Below are positions 36,674 to 49,800 of a stretch of DNA of 64,000 bases, one piece after another (position 1 is the stretch's first letter; each line of letters begins with the position of its first letter). The notes under the pieces are model-generated. The model did no database searches, had not been told where the DNA came from, and saw only the letters and a list, made by a program, of their open reading frames with translations. The position numbers and the translations under genes were made by a program. Origin of the DNA: Ulota crispa (taxonomy: Eukaryota > Streptophyta > Bryopsida > Orthotrichales > Orthotrichaceae); the NCBI GenBank assembly GCA_963920765.1, contig OY987249.1:19316483-19380482 (forward strand), in the 5' to 3' direction.

Positions 36674-38619
36674 GACTTAAGATCAATGGAGTCCTTACCA
36701 ATGATTCATATAAATAATCTCACTTTGAGAAGATTTGGTCAACTTTTTACAAGCAATTGGCAGAAGCCTTTTGCAACTTGTACTCTTGACTCCTATACTC
36801 CTACATTCTTGAAAATTTTCAATACTTTTGATGAAAAAGTAGCTTTCCTACTAGGAGTTTAGGCAAAATTTGGCCAAAATCTTGCTTCCTTTTGACATTG
36901 TCTACCTTTACACTAAATAATTAGTTGAAAAATAATCAAATTGCCAAACTTTTCTTAAGAAGCACTAGTTACTCCAATTTTTTGGATGGAAGACTAATAA
37001 TGAATAAATAAATAGATGAATGTGTATACACGGATTGTTCTCTTCGTTTTGTACTTACCTATATACACTTTACTACAATGAGAATGAAGCCTTGAAATGT
37101 CTATTCATCTCCTACTATTGTTCATCCTACAAAGACACAACTTTGATCAACGAAGTAATCAAAGTGCTCTTATTCTTCATTTTACCATGTTGGCCTCAAC
37201 AACCTAAAACAAAAAATAACAAAGCACTAATGAAGTCACACTCATTTTATAGGACCAGTAGTACAATTTTGATCCCCTAGAGCCCCTTAAGGTTTGACAA
37301 ACCAAGTTATTAATCGGCTAGCATGAGTACAAGAAAAGGGCACTCATACCCATTGCTACCTTCTATGAAGGACCTAAGCCACATGCACAACCCAAAAGAA
37401 TAAAAAAGGCGTTGAACTCATATGTAAATGTACTCACTACTCACTATCCAAGTACCTCACTTGATCTTCTCAAATAAAGTAAAGTAGAGTTTATGGTCCT
37501 ATTGTGCATTTGTACCCACAATTTTTGTCTAGTAGGGACAACATAATAGTATAGTTTTCATGATTGCATTGAATTCAAAAGGTGAGCAAAAATAGGGGAT
37601 TAGTGATTTGTTTATTGTAGTAAGTACATGTTGTAAGACCCCTTTAGAGAATTTCTAGGGGCTCTTAAAGGGCTCAAAATTTTGCTATATGTTGAACAAA
37701 CTTCCACGATGGTCCAATGTTTTGTTACTAACAATCCACTAACAAGTTTAAGTCCATAAAAAAGTTTAGGCCAACTTCCAAGGATGTTTAAATGGCAAGT
37801 TACAAAATCCTCTACATAAGTTTGATATAAAACCACCGTATTGAAAATAAGAAACAATGTTTCAATCTAGCAAGAAACACAAGAATTTTGGAATCTTAGT
37901 TTCCTAATATTAGAAAACAAAAATCACCATGGCCAATTCTAGACTACCATAGAAGTTGGCCCTTTGCAAGGTAAAACTGTTTGTTCTTTTTGGCTTTTTG
38001 ATCTGAGGCTAGCATGGAAGTTTTCTCCTTAAAGTGCCTAAATACAAACTTCCATATAGCTCCAAAATGGGAAAATCAGGAAGAAAAAATAACAAAAATA
38101 AAAATCATTTCTTGCTCTCTACGGATAGGACAAGCAAGGCTCATAATTATGCACTAGTAGTACAAAAACCCTAAGAGCATCCACACCCTTACAGCTTACA
38201 TGATAAGGATTTGACATTGGCCATACTTAAACTTTAAGTGATCTGGACCCCTCAAAACATTCTCATGGCACATAATTTTAGTGTTTCAAGAAATGGTCAT
38301 TGAATCAATATTTATCCTAAGTTTAGTAAGCATTACCTTATAATCTACTTGGTGATTGACCACTGAGCTATATATGGGGCACATTTGGTGTGCAAAACTG
38401 GGAGACAAGAATTTATAAGGCTCTTCAAAAATCGATGTGAAATTTTAGCACATTGAATTTGGCTAATAAGGGTGTAGATTAGGGTTTTTTTTCTTGGCAA
38501 ATTTTTGCCTAAATCTTACCTCAAATTAACATTATCTCTTATTATATTGAAAACGTGGATGAATTTGCTAAATCCCTCTCCAATCAAACACTAGGTTCAC
38601 CAAAATCTACACTCAATAT
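36674..38619. other. AT-rich intergenic DNA, no gene seen
   Basis: Two ORFs of 81-86 codons (37020-37280 +, 37612-37857 -) are present, but neither resembles a known family. Confidence 0.5.
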
Positions 38620-39210
38620 TAGGGGGTTTCAGATATCTCAAAAAAAAGGTGAACAAATGGTTGTGAACGAGTTTTTGTTCATGGTGAACGTGAAGTCACA
38701 AAAGTGAACCACCCATGAGGACCTCTAGGAGGTCCTCATGGCTCGTTCACGCGTGAATGATGTGAAGCCTCTCCCTCCTCGTCTCTCCTGCTAGCTTTGC
38801 TTGTATTCTTGTCGCTCCCGCGCCTGCGCCTGTTTGTGTTGTTGCCCGCCTCTCGACTCTTGCTCCGCTCCTGTAAACAGTTTGGATGTAGAGATGAATG
38901 CCAGGTCAAGGTAATTCAAGGAATTGTAATGCACAAGAAGCAAAGATGGTGGAGCTGAAGAGATCTTGATTAGAAGCAAACAATTGTGGAGACAAAGGGT
39001 TTGAGATTAGAAGCAATGATGGTGGAGTTCAAGGGATCCGTACGGAATTGATGATTGTGGGCAAAGTTGAAAGGGTGGTGAGTAGTTCACTACAATTTGG
39101 ATATTTGAATGGGTGATCGCGAGGACATGAATGGTGGCTTGACTAACTTGTTCACCAATTTCATTCACGTGAACAAAATTGCTGGTGAAAGGCATATTTG
39201 AAACCCCCTA
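38620..39210. mobile_element. MITE with TAGGGGGTTTCA ends and internal palindrome (591 bp)
   Basis: The termini TAGGGGGTTTCAGATAT and ATATTTGAAACCCCCTA form a 17-bp inverted repeat with one mismatch. If the outer TA is the target site, this fits Tc1/mariner-like MITEs; a hAT origin (TAGGG start) is the alternative. A 13-bp-arm hairpin with a 3-nt loop lies at 38713-38741. The next element starts six bases beyond its right end. Confidence 0.65.
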
Positions 39211-39215
39211 TTGTG

Positions 39216-39480
39216 TTGAGGTTGCCCCACACTAGTTTCTTGACATTTTACACTATATAAATACTTATTGCTGCTACAAAAATTTCCATCAAAAAATATT
39301 GTAGAAAACAATTTTTATAAGGCTTAACAAGCCTAGCAACCACAAAAAAGTTGTGGAAAAACAAACTAACAATGTTCAAGTCGTAAACCATGAGAAATCC
39401 CAATATCTAAAGAGTTGCATGGGCCTCCAAGTGATGAGTCACAAGGTAACTTACCATGGTAAGGCAACCTAAATGCAACA
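39216..39480. mobile_element. Group D MITE copy 3
   Basis: Starts GAGGTTGCCCCACACTA and ends AAGGCAACCTAAATGCAAC. It is homologous end to end to the pair at 13332-13918, about 26 kb away. Confidence 0.7.
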
Positions 39481-39630
39481 TTTATTGTAGATAAAGTAAC
39501 TAACATAAGTAAATAATTTTATGGATGTATGTGCACGCATCATTGATTCTCTCTAATTTTATCCAATTTTTCCTCACTTGCGTTCTTTGGGGTGGGGCAC
39601 TCTAAGGTAGGAGGCTCTAATTTGGAGCAG

Positions 39631-39742
39631 GCTCTAAAATGGAGCACCTCCTCAAATGTGCTCTTTTTGTACACGTTGTTTTTCATAGCCCTTCAACAAT
39701 TAACATGTCATGTACATTTGAGGAGGTGCTCCATTTTAGAGC
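39631..39742. repeat. Perfect 29-bp inverted repeat (hairpin)
   Basis: Arms 39631-39659 and 39714-39742 are exact reverse complements, starting GCTCTAAAATGGAGCACC and separated by 54 bp. The perfect arms suggest a recent or selected hairpin, probably a very short MITE. Confidence 0.8.
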
Positions 39743-41541
39743 CCTATGGCCTTTCCACTTCAATTATTCATAACTAACTCCACAAAGTTCCAAAATATGA
39801 AACAATTTGGGTTAAGGAATGTACACCCATAAGCGTCAGTGTCCCCATAACCGCCACCTCTAAAAATCTTGGAAAATCTGTGGAAGTGGATAGATGTAAT
39901 GACAAGAATGTACAACATGTGAACATGAAATCTTGAAAGTGATTATGGGTGCAATGGCTATTTGCTCTTTAAAAATTCACAACTTATTCTCGCAATATCC
40001 AAATAATACATTCAAAAGTGCAAGCCCATTAATTTTCTGTTCCTAATAGGATCCTATAATTGGCTAGCTGTTTATTGATACTCATCATGTTCAAAACCCT
40101 TAGTTTGACGCTTATGAGTGTACACACCTTAGATGCCAATTCTTCTTTTCTTTCAAGGAATTCAAGGAGTTTCACCTACCCAAAATTCAGTTTCAGCCCT
40201 TAGATGCTACATTTATGAGCCTCCTACCTTACTCTGACCAAAACAAAAAAAGGACCCTGGTGTAGATGCCCTGAGCACTGGCACAGCTTAAACCCAGAAC
40301 CCTGGCAGTGCCCTTCAGTCTGCCGGTCAATGCTGACCGACGTCACGACCGGATCGGTTGCAGCAATCACGGCGACGCCCAAGTGTCTGTCGCCTGTCGA
40401 ATGCTCCCGAACCTTTTCCTCTCCAAAGTTGCGGTTGGCGCTGCGCTGACCCACCACATGTCTTGCGTTCAAAGCTTCCTCACGTACTACTACACAAACT
40501 TCAAACTCCTCGTCTTGGATGCTCTTTTTGTACTTGCTCGACGTCGAGCAAGTGCAAACTTCCACACGCAATCCCAAGCATCTTTTTTCCCAGGACCCAT
40601 GTCGAAGTGTTCAGTAATCGCCAACGCTTGTGGCTCGGACTGTTGTTGTTGTGCTCTTTGAGAAAACGTTGGTTGCAGTGGCCATGGCTCGTTTCTGAGT
40701 GATTTCTTTGCAATTGTGCCGCATGAATTGCATGATATGACGCTGCGAGATGACACCCCAGGTGTGCGCACTTACTACTGCTGGTGGCCTTTTAGAGCCT
40801 GATCTCAGTTGAGAGGCGCTTCTTCGCAGGTACAATTGTAGGGTTTTTGATCTTGAGGGAAATGCAGAAATTCTCGGTTCGAGCGTCAATTCGGAACTTA
40901 GCTGGTCAGTTTGATAGTTGCGTTTTGATTTTATAAGGAAGCGTCACTTGCTGAATTCACCGCTTTCAGTTTTGCCCTGTTTCGTCGACGCGCGTGCGTG
41001 ACGTTCTTGAGTAGGGTTGAGTTTGCACCCTTTCCATTGTTGGATACTCACAAACAGAGCTGGTTTGTGTATCTAGAAACTGCAAATTTCGAACTCATCG
41101 TTTTCTGACTAGTGGAAGGGCCTCAAATTAGAAAGTTAGCGTTGCTGAAATCTTGGTTCTTTCGTGAATAGCAGTTGGGCTTACGGTGTGAGGAGCTGCA
41201 TCCAGGAATGCTCCGTGGCAACTGGAGCTGAATTTAGGTTTTAGATCGATTTTTCCTGTGTTGCACGCATCTCCTCCAGATTTTTGAAGTTTGAAGAGAT
41301 GGCGATTTCTCCACTCTCAGGTGATCAACTTTCTGGGTCTAATCTTAAGCTTTGTTTTCTTGTTTGATCGTTTGAGGCGCAACATTCTTGGAATCTAGTG
41401 ATTTTGAGAGGAGTGCCTACAAAGAGTTGTTGGTTAGAGCAAAGTTAGAGCAAATCTCTGACATGTGAAGATCATAGCTCATTAGGTTGAAGAGCATTCA
41501 GTTCTTCTCAATTGAGCTTCAAATGCCAGAGGTTGCTTCTC
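39743..41541 (+). promoter_or_regulatory. 5' flank and probable leader of the ABCC gene
   Basis: Balanced composition begins near 40240. Overlapping ORFs on both strands at 40224-40889 match no known family. A 22-bp perfect palindrome lies at 40532-40553. A 23-codon upstream ORF (41523-41594) overlaps the likely start codon at 41542. Confidence 0.35.
40532..40553. repeat. 22-bp perfect palindrome
   Basis: ACTTGCTCGAC is followed immediately by its exact reverse complement, with no spacer. It is upstream of the ABCC gene and could be a dimeric binding site or chance. Confidence 0.8.
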
Positions 41542-44500
41542 ATGCCAATTCAGAGGGGTTACGGCGACATGCATTTCCAGAGTTCTCTCCGTGAACCTAT
41601 TTACTACACGACTGAAGTTGTCGATGTTTTGATTGCATTATTTGCAGATTTGTGGGCGGCATCTCAGCAGCGTTTGACGTCCATTGCAAACTACCTCGAC
41701 ATCGACGCTTGTAGCCCCGACGCGATAGACACCGAGAATATTCTCTCCCTGGGCAACTCTTACATCCAAAACGGTTTAATTTCAGGGATTCATGTGATTT
41801 TCATTGCAACATTACTAGTTCTACTACTGGCAAACAGGTCACGTACAAGCACGGCCAATACGCGTTCCAGCCCAGTCTCCTTCTTAGAATGGACATGCTT
41901 CGTCTCTACCTCGGCACTAAGCCTTTTCACATTCGGGCTAGCAGTATGGTTATTCGCCTCCGACAGACAAACCCCAGTGCTGCAATGCATTTTCTTTCTG
42001 GTACAAGCACTGGCGTGGCTGTGCCTCGCCTTTTCAGTGAAAATATACCAAGTATCTGAATACGCAAAGCTTGTGCGCGTCTGGTGGGTGGCGTCCTTCA
42101 TGTTGGGCACCTACGCTGCCACTGCAGCAATCCTCCATGTCGTTGATACCCACAAGGTAACCATGTCAACGGCGTTGAGTTTCGCCTCCTGGTTGGCGTA
42201 CAGTTTGCTGCTTCTGTGCACTTGCGTCAAGGAACAGAGTAAGCAATGCCGAAGTGACGAGGAGCCGCTTCTCGATAGAAAAACAGAAGAAAACGTGTCC
42301 ACGTTTGCAACCGCGGGCGTCTTCAGCTGCGCAAGCTTTTGGTGGCTGAACCCACTTTTGACAGCTGGTTTTCAGAGTCCTCTGGAACAAGGTGATGTTC
42401 CTCGCTTAGGGAAGAGGGATTCCGCCGAAGAGAATTTAGAAAAACTTGCACAGGCGTTAAAGGATCAGGAAGCGACAGGAAAGCCATTTTCCGTGTTCTG
42501 GGCTCTGTCAGCGTGTTTCTGGAAGCCCATGGCGTTCAATGGCTTGTTTGCTCTGGGGAAGAGTATTACAGTCTCCCTGGGGCCGGTGGTGCTGAAGACG
42601 TTTATTGAGTACACTGGTGGGAAGCGCGTGTTCAAGTACGAAGGTCTTGCGCTTGTGGCTGCGCTGTTTTCTGCCAAGGTGTTGGAATCTGTGTCACAGC
42701 GGCAGTGGTACTTCGGAAGTCGGAGAGTGGGTTTGCAAGTGAGGTCTGCTCTCATGGCGCTCATTTATCGGAAGGATCTCCGTCTCGCAAACGCAGGTAT
42801 CTCAAGCATCATTCTGTTTCAATCTACGAATCTTTGGTGCTTCCTGGTTGCGGTGTTTTTCCTGCTATTCTTGGTGCATTTTCTTGAGCACCTCGTATTT
42901 TGGATTGTGACAGGAAGGCAGAGGCACGCGGCGGGCGAGGTGGTGAACTACATGTCAGTGGATGCGTATCGGATAGGGGAGTTTCTGTACTGGCTGCACT
43001 TCACATGGACCACGGCCCTCCAGATCTGTATTGCGCTGGTGATCCTCGCGTACGCAGTCGGATGGGCGACGCTGGCTGGCCTGGCGGTCATTCTGATATC
43101 CGTGGCGGTGAATACCCCGTTAGCACGCTCTCAGAACGTCTACCAAACTGAACTCATGGCTGCTCGAGATGTATCCACCCGGGCCACCACCGAAGCCCTT
43201 CGGAACATGAAGATCCTCAAACTCCAGGTACCCTTCAAACAAAACCTGCATGTTGTAGCTGAATTGGACCTACCTAAACCCTAAAACCATAAACCCTGCA
43301 CACTAAACCGAGGTGATTGCAACCTTTTCAATGTGCTTGCAACGTATGGATGTGCAGGCGTGGGAGGACAGGTTCAAGGAGCAGATACTCAAACTACGTG
43401 AAGTAGAAATGAAGTGGCTATCGAAGGTGTTGTACAGAAGAGCTTACAACACTGTGGTATTCTGGTTGTCGCCCGTAGTAGTTTCCGTTGCCACTTTTGC
43501 CGCATGCCTGTTTTTGGGCATCCCACTCACCGCGAGCAGTGTGTTCACCGCGCTTGCCACGCTGCGGATCATCCAGGAGCCCATCAGAGTGATCCCCGAC
43601 ATGGTGGCCACCACCATTCAGGTACGCTTTTGAGCAGCTGCTGTAACTGTGCCTTTTGCTTGCGTTGATATTGAGTTTGGATAAGGGCATGAGTTTCTGA
43701 CTCAAGCAAGCATGGTTGCCAGGTCCAAATATCGCTAGCTCGGCTTTCCAAGTTCCTTCAAGAGGATGAGCTGCAGGGTGACGCCGTAGTGAGAAACGAT
43801 GCTTTCCAGGAAGAAAACTATGCAGTGGAACTAGAGGATGCCACCCTCACCTGGGACCCCGATTTGGAAATGCCCACGTTGAGGAAGCTGAGTGTGGAAA
43901 TCAAGCGTGGCCAGCGCGTGGCAGTGTGCGGAGCAGTTGGATGCGGGAAGTCGTCTTTCATTCAAGCCATCCTTGGAGAGATGCCCAAACTCTCGGGCTC
44001 GGTACGTTTTATCATTACCTCAGCTGTTAACATGGGTTACCGGGTGTTTGAGAATCAGGGTTGAAGTGCGTGGTCACTGGATTGACACCCCATCGGCAAA
44101 AACGCTGTGCAGATCCGAGTGAACGGCAGCATAGCATACGTTGCGCAATCCGCGTGGATCCGCAGCGGGACGTTTCGCGAAAACATCCTGTTCGGGAAAC
44201 CCATGAACAAAGGGCGCTACTGGAAGACGCTACGAGCATGTGCACTGGACAAGGACATCGAGAGCTTCCCGCACGGCGACCTCACCGAGATTGGCGAGCG
44301 CGGCATGAACATGAGCGGAGGCCAGAAGCAGCGCATGCAGCTGGCGAGGGCTGTGTACCAGGACGCTGATGTGTATCTCTTGGACGACCCCTTGAGTGCT
44401 GTGGATGCCCACACTGCTGCAACCCTGTTTAACGTACGTGTATCTCTCTTGTTTCTGTAGCTTCTTATATTTGCTGGCAATGGCTTCTGATCTAAGGCCA

Positions 44501-47500
44501 TAGTGACATTGTTTGCAGTGTCGACTCCTTTCTCATTCTAAGACGGTGGACATTGAATTAATGAGTGTCACTCAGCTTGTGATTGTTCGGGTGTTATTCC
44601 GGATCAATCCCTAAACCCTGAACTTTAAATGGCTGTAATTCTTGCAGGGTTGCATCATGGAAGCTCTGGAGGGAAAGACCGTGATTTTGGTGACACATCA
44701 AGTGGAGTTTCTTCCAGCCGTGGATTTTATTCTGGTAAGAGAGCTCGTGCAGATTGCTGTCATTATGAACGTAGAAACATACAAGTTTCCATATTTACTT
44801 TTTTTTAATTTTGTTTCAACAAGTAATGAGACTTTTCGGATGGATGGTCGCTTCTATTTTCTGCAACAGCTGCTGCGAGACGGCGAAATATGGCAAGCCG
44901 GACCGTACAATGAACTGAGAAGCACCGGCACAGCCTTCGAGGAGCTCGTGACGGCGCACGAGGAGGCGATGGGTGGATCCAACTTTGAATATTCCTCCAA
45001 CGCGAAGGCTCCAGATCCGGTGCAGAGGCTGCCGAGCCGAAGCCGGTCGCGGAGAGAAGAGGATGCAATGCAGTTGGCGAGAGCCAAGCAGAGCGAGTCG
45101 CAGCTGACAGACCAAGAGCAGAAGGAGACGGGCAGCACGGGGGCAAAAGCGTACCTGGATTATCTGAAGCAAGCCAACGGATTCACCTACTTGTTCCTCT
45201 CCGTCGCCTCCCAGATTGTGTTCGTGGCCGGCCAAGTGGCTTCCAACTGGTGGCTCGCCTCCGAAGTCGACAACCCCGCCATCAGCGCTTCCAAGCTGCT
45301 GTGGGTCTTCACCGCCATTGCGTTGTCCACGGGAGCCTTTGTCTTCTACCGATCTTCGTTTCTTGCCACGCTTGGGGTGGCAGCGTCGCGCTCGTTTTTC
45401 GCTGAGATGCTGGGCTCTTTGTTCCGTGCCCCTATGGCCTTCTTCGATTCTACACCAACTGGTCGAATTCTGAGCCGGGTACGCATATTATCTCTAACGC
45501 TCTACTCTCTCCATGACAGGCTTGGTTTTTATACTCTGGTATGCAAGTTGCAGTATACACCTCACCATGTTGTCCACTTTGGGTGCAGGTTACTTCAGAT
45601 TTTAGTATACTCGACTTGGACGTGGCGTTTGCCTTCGGTTTTTCTGCGTCTGCCACCTTGAATGCGCTGGGCAACTTCGCTGTCAACGCTTGCGTGACAT
45701 GGCAGATCTTGTTCATTGTCTTCCCATTTGCTTATGTTGCTCGAAAACTGCAGGTAAGTAATATAAGCTATTTGAGCAAACTCTTACCTCATGAGAAAGC
45801 AGATGTTGGTTTGAAACGTGAGCAATTGCAAGGTTAGGGTGCCGTACACATACTGATCCTGCTTAACTTCACCTCAACGCAGCTTTATTACTTAGCATCT
45901 GCCAGGCAGTTCATGCGGATCAACGGCACAACCAAAGCTCCCATTGTGAACCACTTCGCCGAAGCAATTGCAGGAGGATCCACCATTCGTGCCTTCAACA
46001 AGGAGGCCGACTTCGCCATGGAGAATTTGTCCCTCATCGACGCCAACGCCAGCCCCTTTTTCCATAGCTTCGCCGCCATAGAGTGGCTCATCTTGCGCCT
46101 TGAGTTTCTCTCAGCGATCGTCGTGGCTGCAACTGCGCTTTTCATTGTTCTCCTTCCCGAGGGTCACATCGACCCAGGTACCCCCCAAGCAAGCTCTTAT
46201 GCTCAGTATGTCACTCTTTTGTATGACCACGTGGCATCAATCTCGCAAGACAAGCGCAGTTTTGCATACTAAATGTTTGTTCTGGGGCTTGGAATGCAGG
46301 TTTTGCGGGTCTCGCCCTCACCTACGGCCTCTCTCTGAACATGTCCGTAGTGTTTAGTGTCCAGAACCAGTGCACTCTGTCGAATATAATCATTTCCGTA
46401 GAAAGGATCAAACAATATATGCACCTTGAAAGCGAGGCTCCGGCTGTCATCAACGACAAGCGGCCTTCTGCACAGTGGCCCAACATCGGCAAGGTTGTGC
46501 TCGAGAATTTACAGGTAAATATATTCCACTCTTTTCCCAAGACATTCTCCGAATGTAGCGCACTCAAGATGTCAATGTTGCTGTGAATTGAGTTCTTTTA
46601 TCATATCAACAGGGTTCAAATAGTCTAATGCAAAAACCTCAGTTAGGGTTTCTCCTTTGAAATCTTAATCCGTACGACCCCTGTTTATAACTTGCATTGC
46701 ATTGCAATGCCATTTCAGGTCCGGTATCGTCCGAACTCGCCGCTGGTTCTTCGTGGAATTACGTGCACTTTCGAGGGAGGGCAGAGAGTGGGAGTGGTAG
46801 GTCGCACAGGAAGCGGCAAAACGACGCTGATCAGTTCGTTGTTTCGACTTGTGGAGCCAGCGAGTGGCAGGATCACCATCGATGGCATCGACATCTCCAC
46901 GGTCGGGCTGCATGACTTGCGCTCACGGCTTGGAATCATCCCGCAAGAGCCGACGCTGTTCCGAGGAACCGTCCGGTTTAATCTGGACCCCGTCAATGAA
47001 CACTCCGACGCCGAAGTCTGGCAGGTACACGTTTCTCTCTTCCTTTGTATTTCTCACGAAATTCATCGACAATAACCCGCATGTCTTTTGGTTTTCAAGT
47101 AACTGACTGGCACCCTTCAACCTCTGCAGGCCCTTGACAAATGCCAACTTGGTGACGTGATGCGCGCAAAACCGGAACGGCTAGACGCACCAGGTAAGTA
47201 ACGAGATTTTCCAGGTTTTGCATGTTGTCTCTCTGTTTTACAAACAAGCCCTCCTGGGGATGAAGTATCTCTAAAAGTGGGAGATTTTCTTCACATTGTG
47301 AAGTTTGGTGGCTTGTAAGAAGTTTTTGTATGGAAAGATAGAGTGAAGGCAAGTGGGGTTTTGCAAACGTTGCAGTGTCGGACGACGGGGAAAACTGGAG
47401 CGTGGGACAGCGTCAGTTGTTTTGCTTGGGACGAGCTTTGCTGAAGCGGAGCCGAGTGTTGGTGCTGGACGAAGCCACTGCCAGCATCGACAACAACACG

Positions 47501-48399
47501 GACGCCATTCTGCAACGCATCCTGCGGCGGGAGTTCTCAGATTGCACCGTTGTGACCGTGGCCCATCGCATTCCCACAGTGATCGACAGTGATATGGTTC
47601 TGGCTCTCCATGACGGTTAGATTTCTCACTATCTACCCACAATTCCATGCCATGATACTGTGCCCTTCTTTTTCCATTTCATTTTCACAAACTATGGGCT
47701 TCTGTTGCGTACTTTGATTCATTTTCATGTTTAGATATGAAGTAGGGAAGAGGTGGTGGTTGGATAGTTGCTTACTTGGTTAACGTATACTAAAGAAGAT
47801 CTGGAGCAAGAAATTTAATCTGCTTTCAAAGTTTTCCATCTAGGCCTGATGTCTAAAAGAATTTGAGACTTCATAGATGAAGACTCCTAATTGTAACTTT
47901 GGTGTGCTCTGTGAAGACCTTCGTAAATAGTAAACTCTATTAAGATTTTTTTGATAAGGATGGAGCAGATGCAACAGATGTCGTGCTTGGATCCAATTAA
48001 AAGTTTACAAAATATGGTTATCCCCCAGGGGTTGCTCTTATGGAGCTTTGGCTTTTATGAACTCACAGAAATCAATGCAAGCCCCTTAAAAGTATTTTGA
48101 AATTTTGTGATGTTTAAGCGTAAATATTCGAAGATTCTCTACATTCAGTTGCCTTCAATATCCTATAGAACGTTGCATCTGCACGGGGTCCTTTACATAT
48201 ATATATATACCTCTGTTCCGTGAAAGAAGGCCTTATAACTCTCCATTTCGTGCCTGGCATTGCAATCATCTGTGTTTCTTGGGTGTGCGTGATTGCAGGA
48301 AAGATGGCCGAGTTTGACCAGCCTAAGAAGCTCTTGGAGAACAACAACTCACTGTTCGCAAGACTGGTGGCTGACTACTGGGCTAATGCCCACCACTGA
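41542..48399 (+). CDS. ABCC-type (MRP) ABC transporter, full length, 14 exons
   Basis: Exons: 41542-42796, 42914-43227, 43358-43621, 43723-44001, 44113-44433, 44648-44734, 44870-45478, 45589-45753, 45883-46177, 46300-46514, 46719-47024, 47130-47193, 47376-47615, 48299-48399. They join to 1504 residues, the usual length for plant ABCCs. Order: TMD0 with about five membrane helices (residues ~50-240), linker, TMD1, NBD1, TMD2, NBD2. NBD1 has Walker A GAVGCGKS (~681), signature MSGGQKQR (~771), Walker B VYLLDDP and H-loop VTHQ. NBD2 has GRTGSGKT (~1296), SVGQRQ (~1401), VLVLDEA and VAHR. Asp after Walker B in NBD1, against Glu in NBD2, is the normal asymmetry of the subfamily. Family members export glutathione conjugates, phytochelatins, folates or inositol phosphate into the vacuole or out of the cell; the substrate cannot be told here. 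The ATG at 41542 is preferred; 41569 is the alternative. Confidence 0.93.
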
Positions 48400-49800
48400 A
48401 GCAACCTTAGTGGGAATTTGTTAGACATTGGAGTCTACATTCATGGACATAAATATTGAGCAATGTTGATTGAGTAAATTTAGAATAATTGTAATTAAGA
48501 CCCGGGAGTTGTGACTATTGATACCACTAAATTGCTCGTTTTGCCGTCCAGCTAATTGATAGTTAGGTTGTAGACAGCTCTTTTCTTGATCAAACATCCT
48601 CTAAAGAGGAGATATTGATTTAGTAGATCTTGTGGCCCAAGAGAGATAGGGAATCATTTGGCACTTGAGAGTGGTTTCTATTTCCAGAGTGGAATTATCT
48701 TTGTGGGCCTTGCCTCTTTCATCAAAAGGATTCCAATGTACTAATGTGTGTATTACATGGTCACTTCATATGCACCTTATGAATTGTTGAAGCAACAGAT
48801 TTCAATCTGAGGCCTTGAACAACCATATGCATTTTATATATGCTTTTTGAAAACACTTTTTCCAGCTGTCTAGAAGTGTATGTGTCACATGTTTGGAAAA
48901 CGTTTTATAATGTGTACGTCGTTCTTCAGCCACGGCAAGGGTTCTTATGATGTGTTCAACTGAGTACCCAGTTTTGTTGCTTCACAATCTTCTTATTAGG
49001 ATTGATAATATTACTGATGTTGTATTGTGTTACTCTTTTTTTTTTAATAACAGACTTGCATTTGACATTACAGAAAGTTACCTAAGCATCTGGTTATTAT
49101 TGCAGTTCTTTACACTTCTATCCGAAAATAAGAAAAAGAGCCGACGTTGCTAAGCATCATGTCAAGATTTATAACGCATACTCCTATCTGAGCTGCGGCG
49201 AGACTTGTGGAATTTGTCAAACTGTTCGTGATATTCTCCGTCTATTTTAAACTCTTCTAGTGTATCGATTGCTACACTACCTAAATTCGACGCTTGCTCA
49301 AGTTTAACCTAATTTCGCGTACCGTAGTGGTCAGAGATTTGCTATATCGTAGGCTATCAACGACAGAAAATTGTAACTTTGTTACACCCCGATAGCAGAA
49401 CAGATGAGAATTCATTCACGAGTGAACGGCTTTGGATTTCACAGTTTTCGCAACGGTACATTTCTATCAATGGTTCTTTTTTCAGACCTCAGTCCCTGGA
49501 GACTACTATAGATTTCATATTCGTAAACACTATAGATGGAATCAACCTCGTCATATCAGTAGCATGTCCTCTCGTGAGGGACGAACGACTGAAATGGAAT
49601 CTCTAAAACACAACCAACATCTTTAAGAGGGATAATCACGTGATTATTTACAAACCGTCAGGTCACCAAAACTTTGAAACAAGAGACTCGCGTTGTCAAA
49701 CAGTGCGATCTCATCAAGAAAATACAAATATAAATGAAATACATACAAGTAGCACAGCACAGTGCAAGTCGGGATGGTGTAAAAAGTCCAGGGGAATGGT
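48400..49800. other. ABCC 3' flank and intergenic DNA
   Basis: Holds the 3' UTR of the ABCC gene. No other gene seen. Confidence 0.5.

Noticed and set aside
39216..39480. Group D ends GGTTGCC/GGCAACC as a piggyBac-type element
   Set aside because: No TTAA at its borders; its flanking sequence does not fit the TTAA groups.
41512..41541. Ten extra codons before the ABCC ATG, beginning with TTG
   Set aside because: TTG is not a plausible plant nuclear start; the first in-frame ATG is at 41542.
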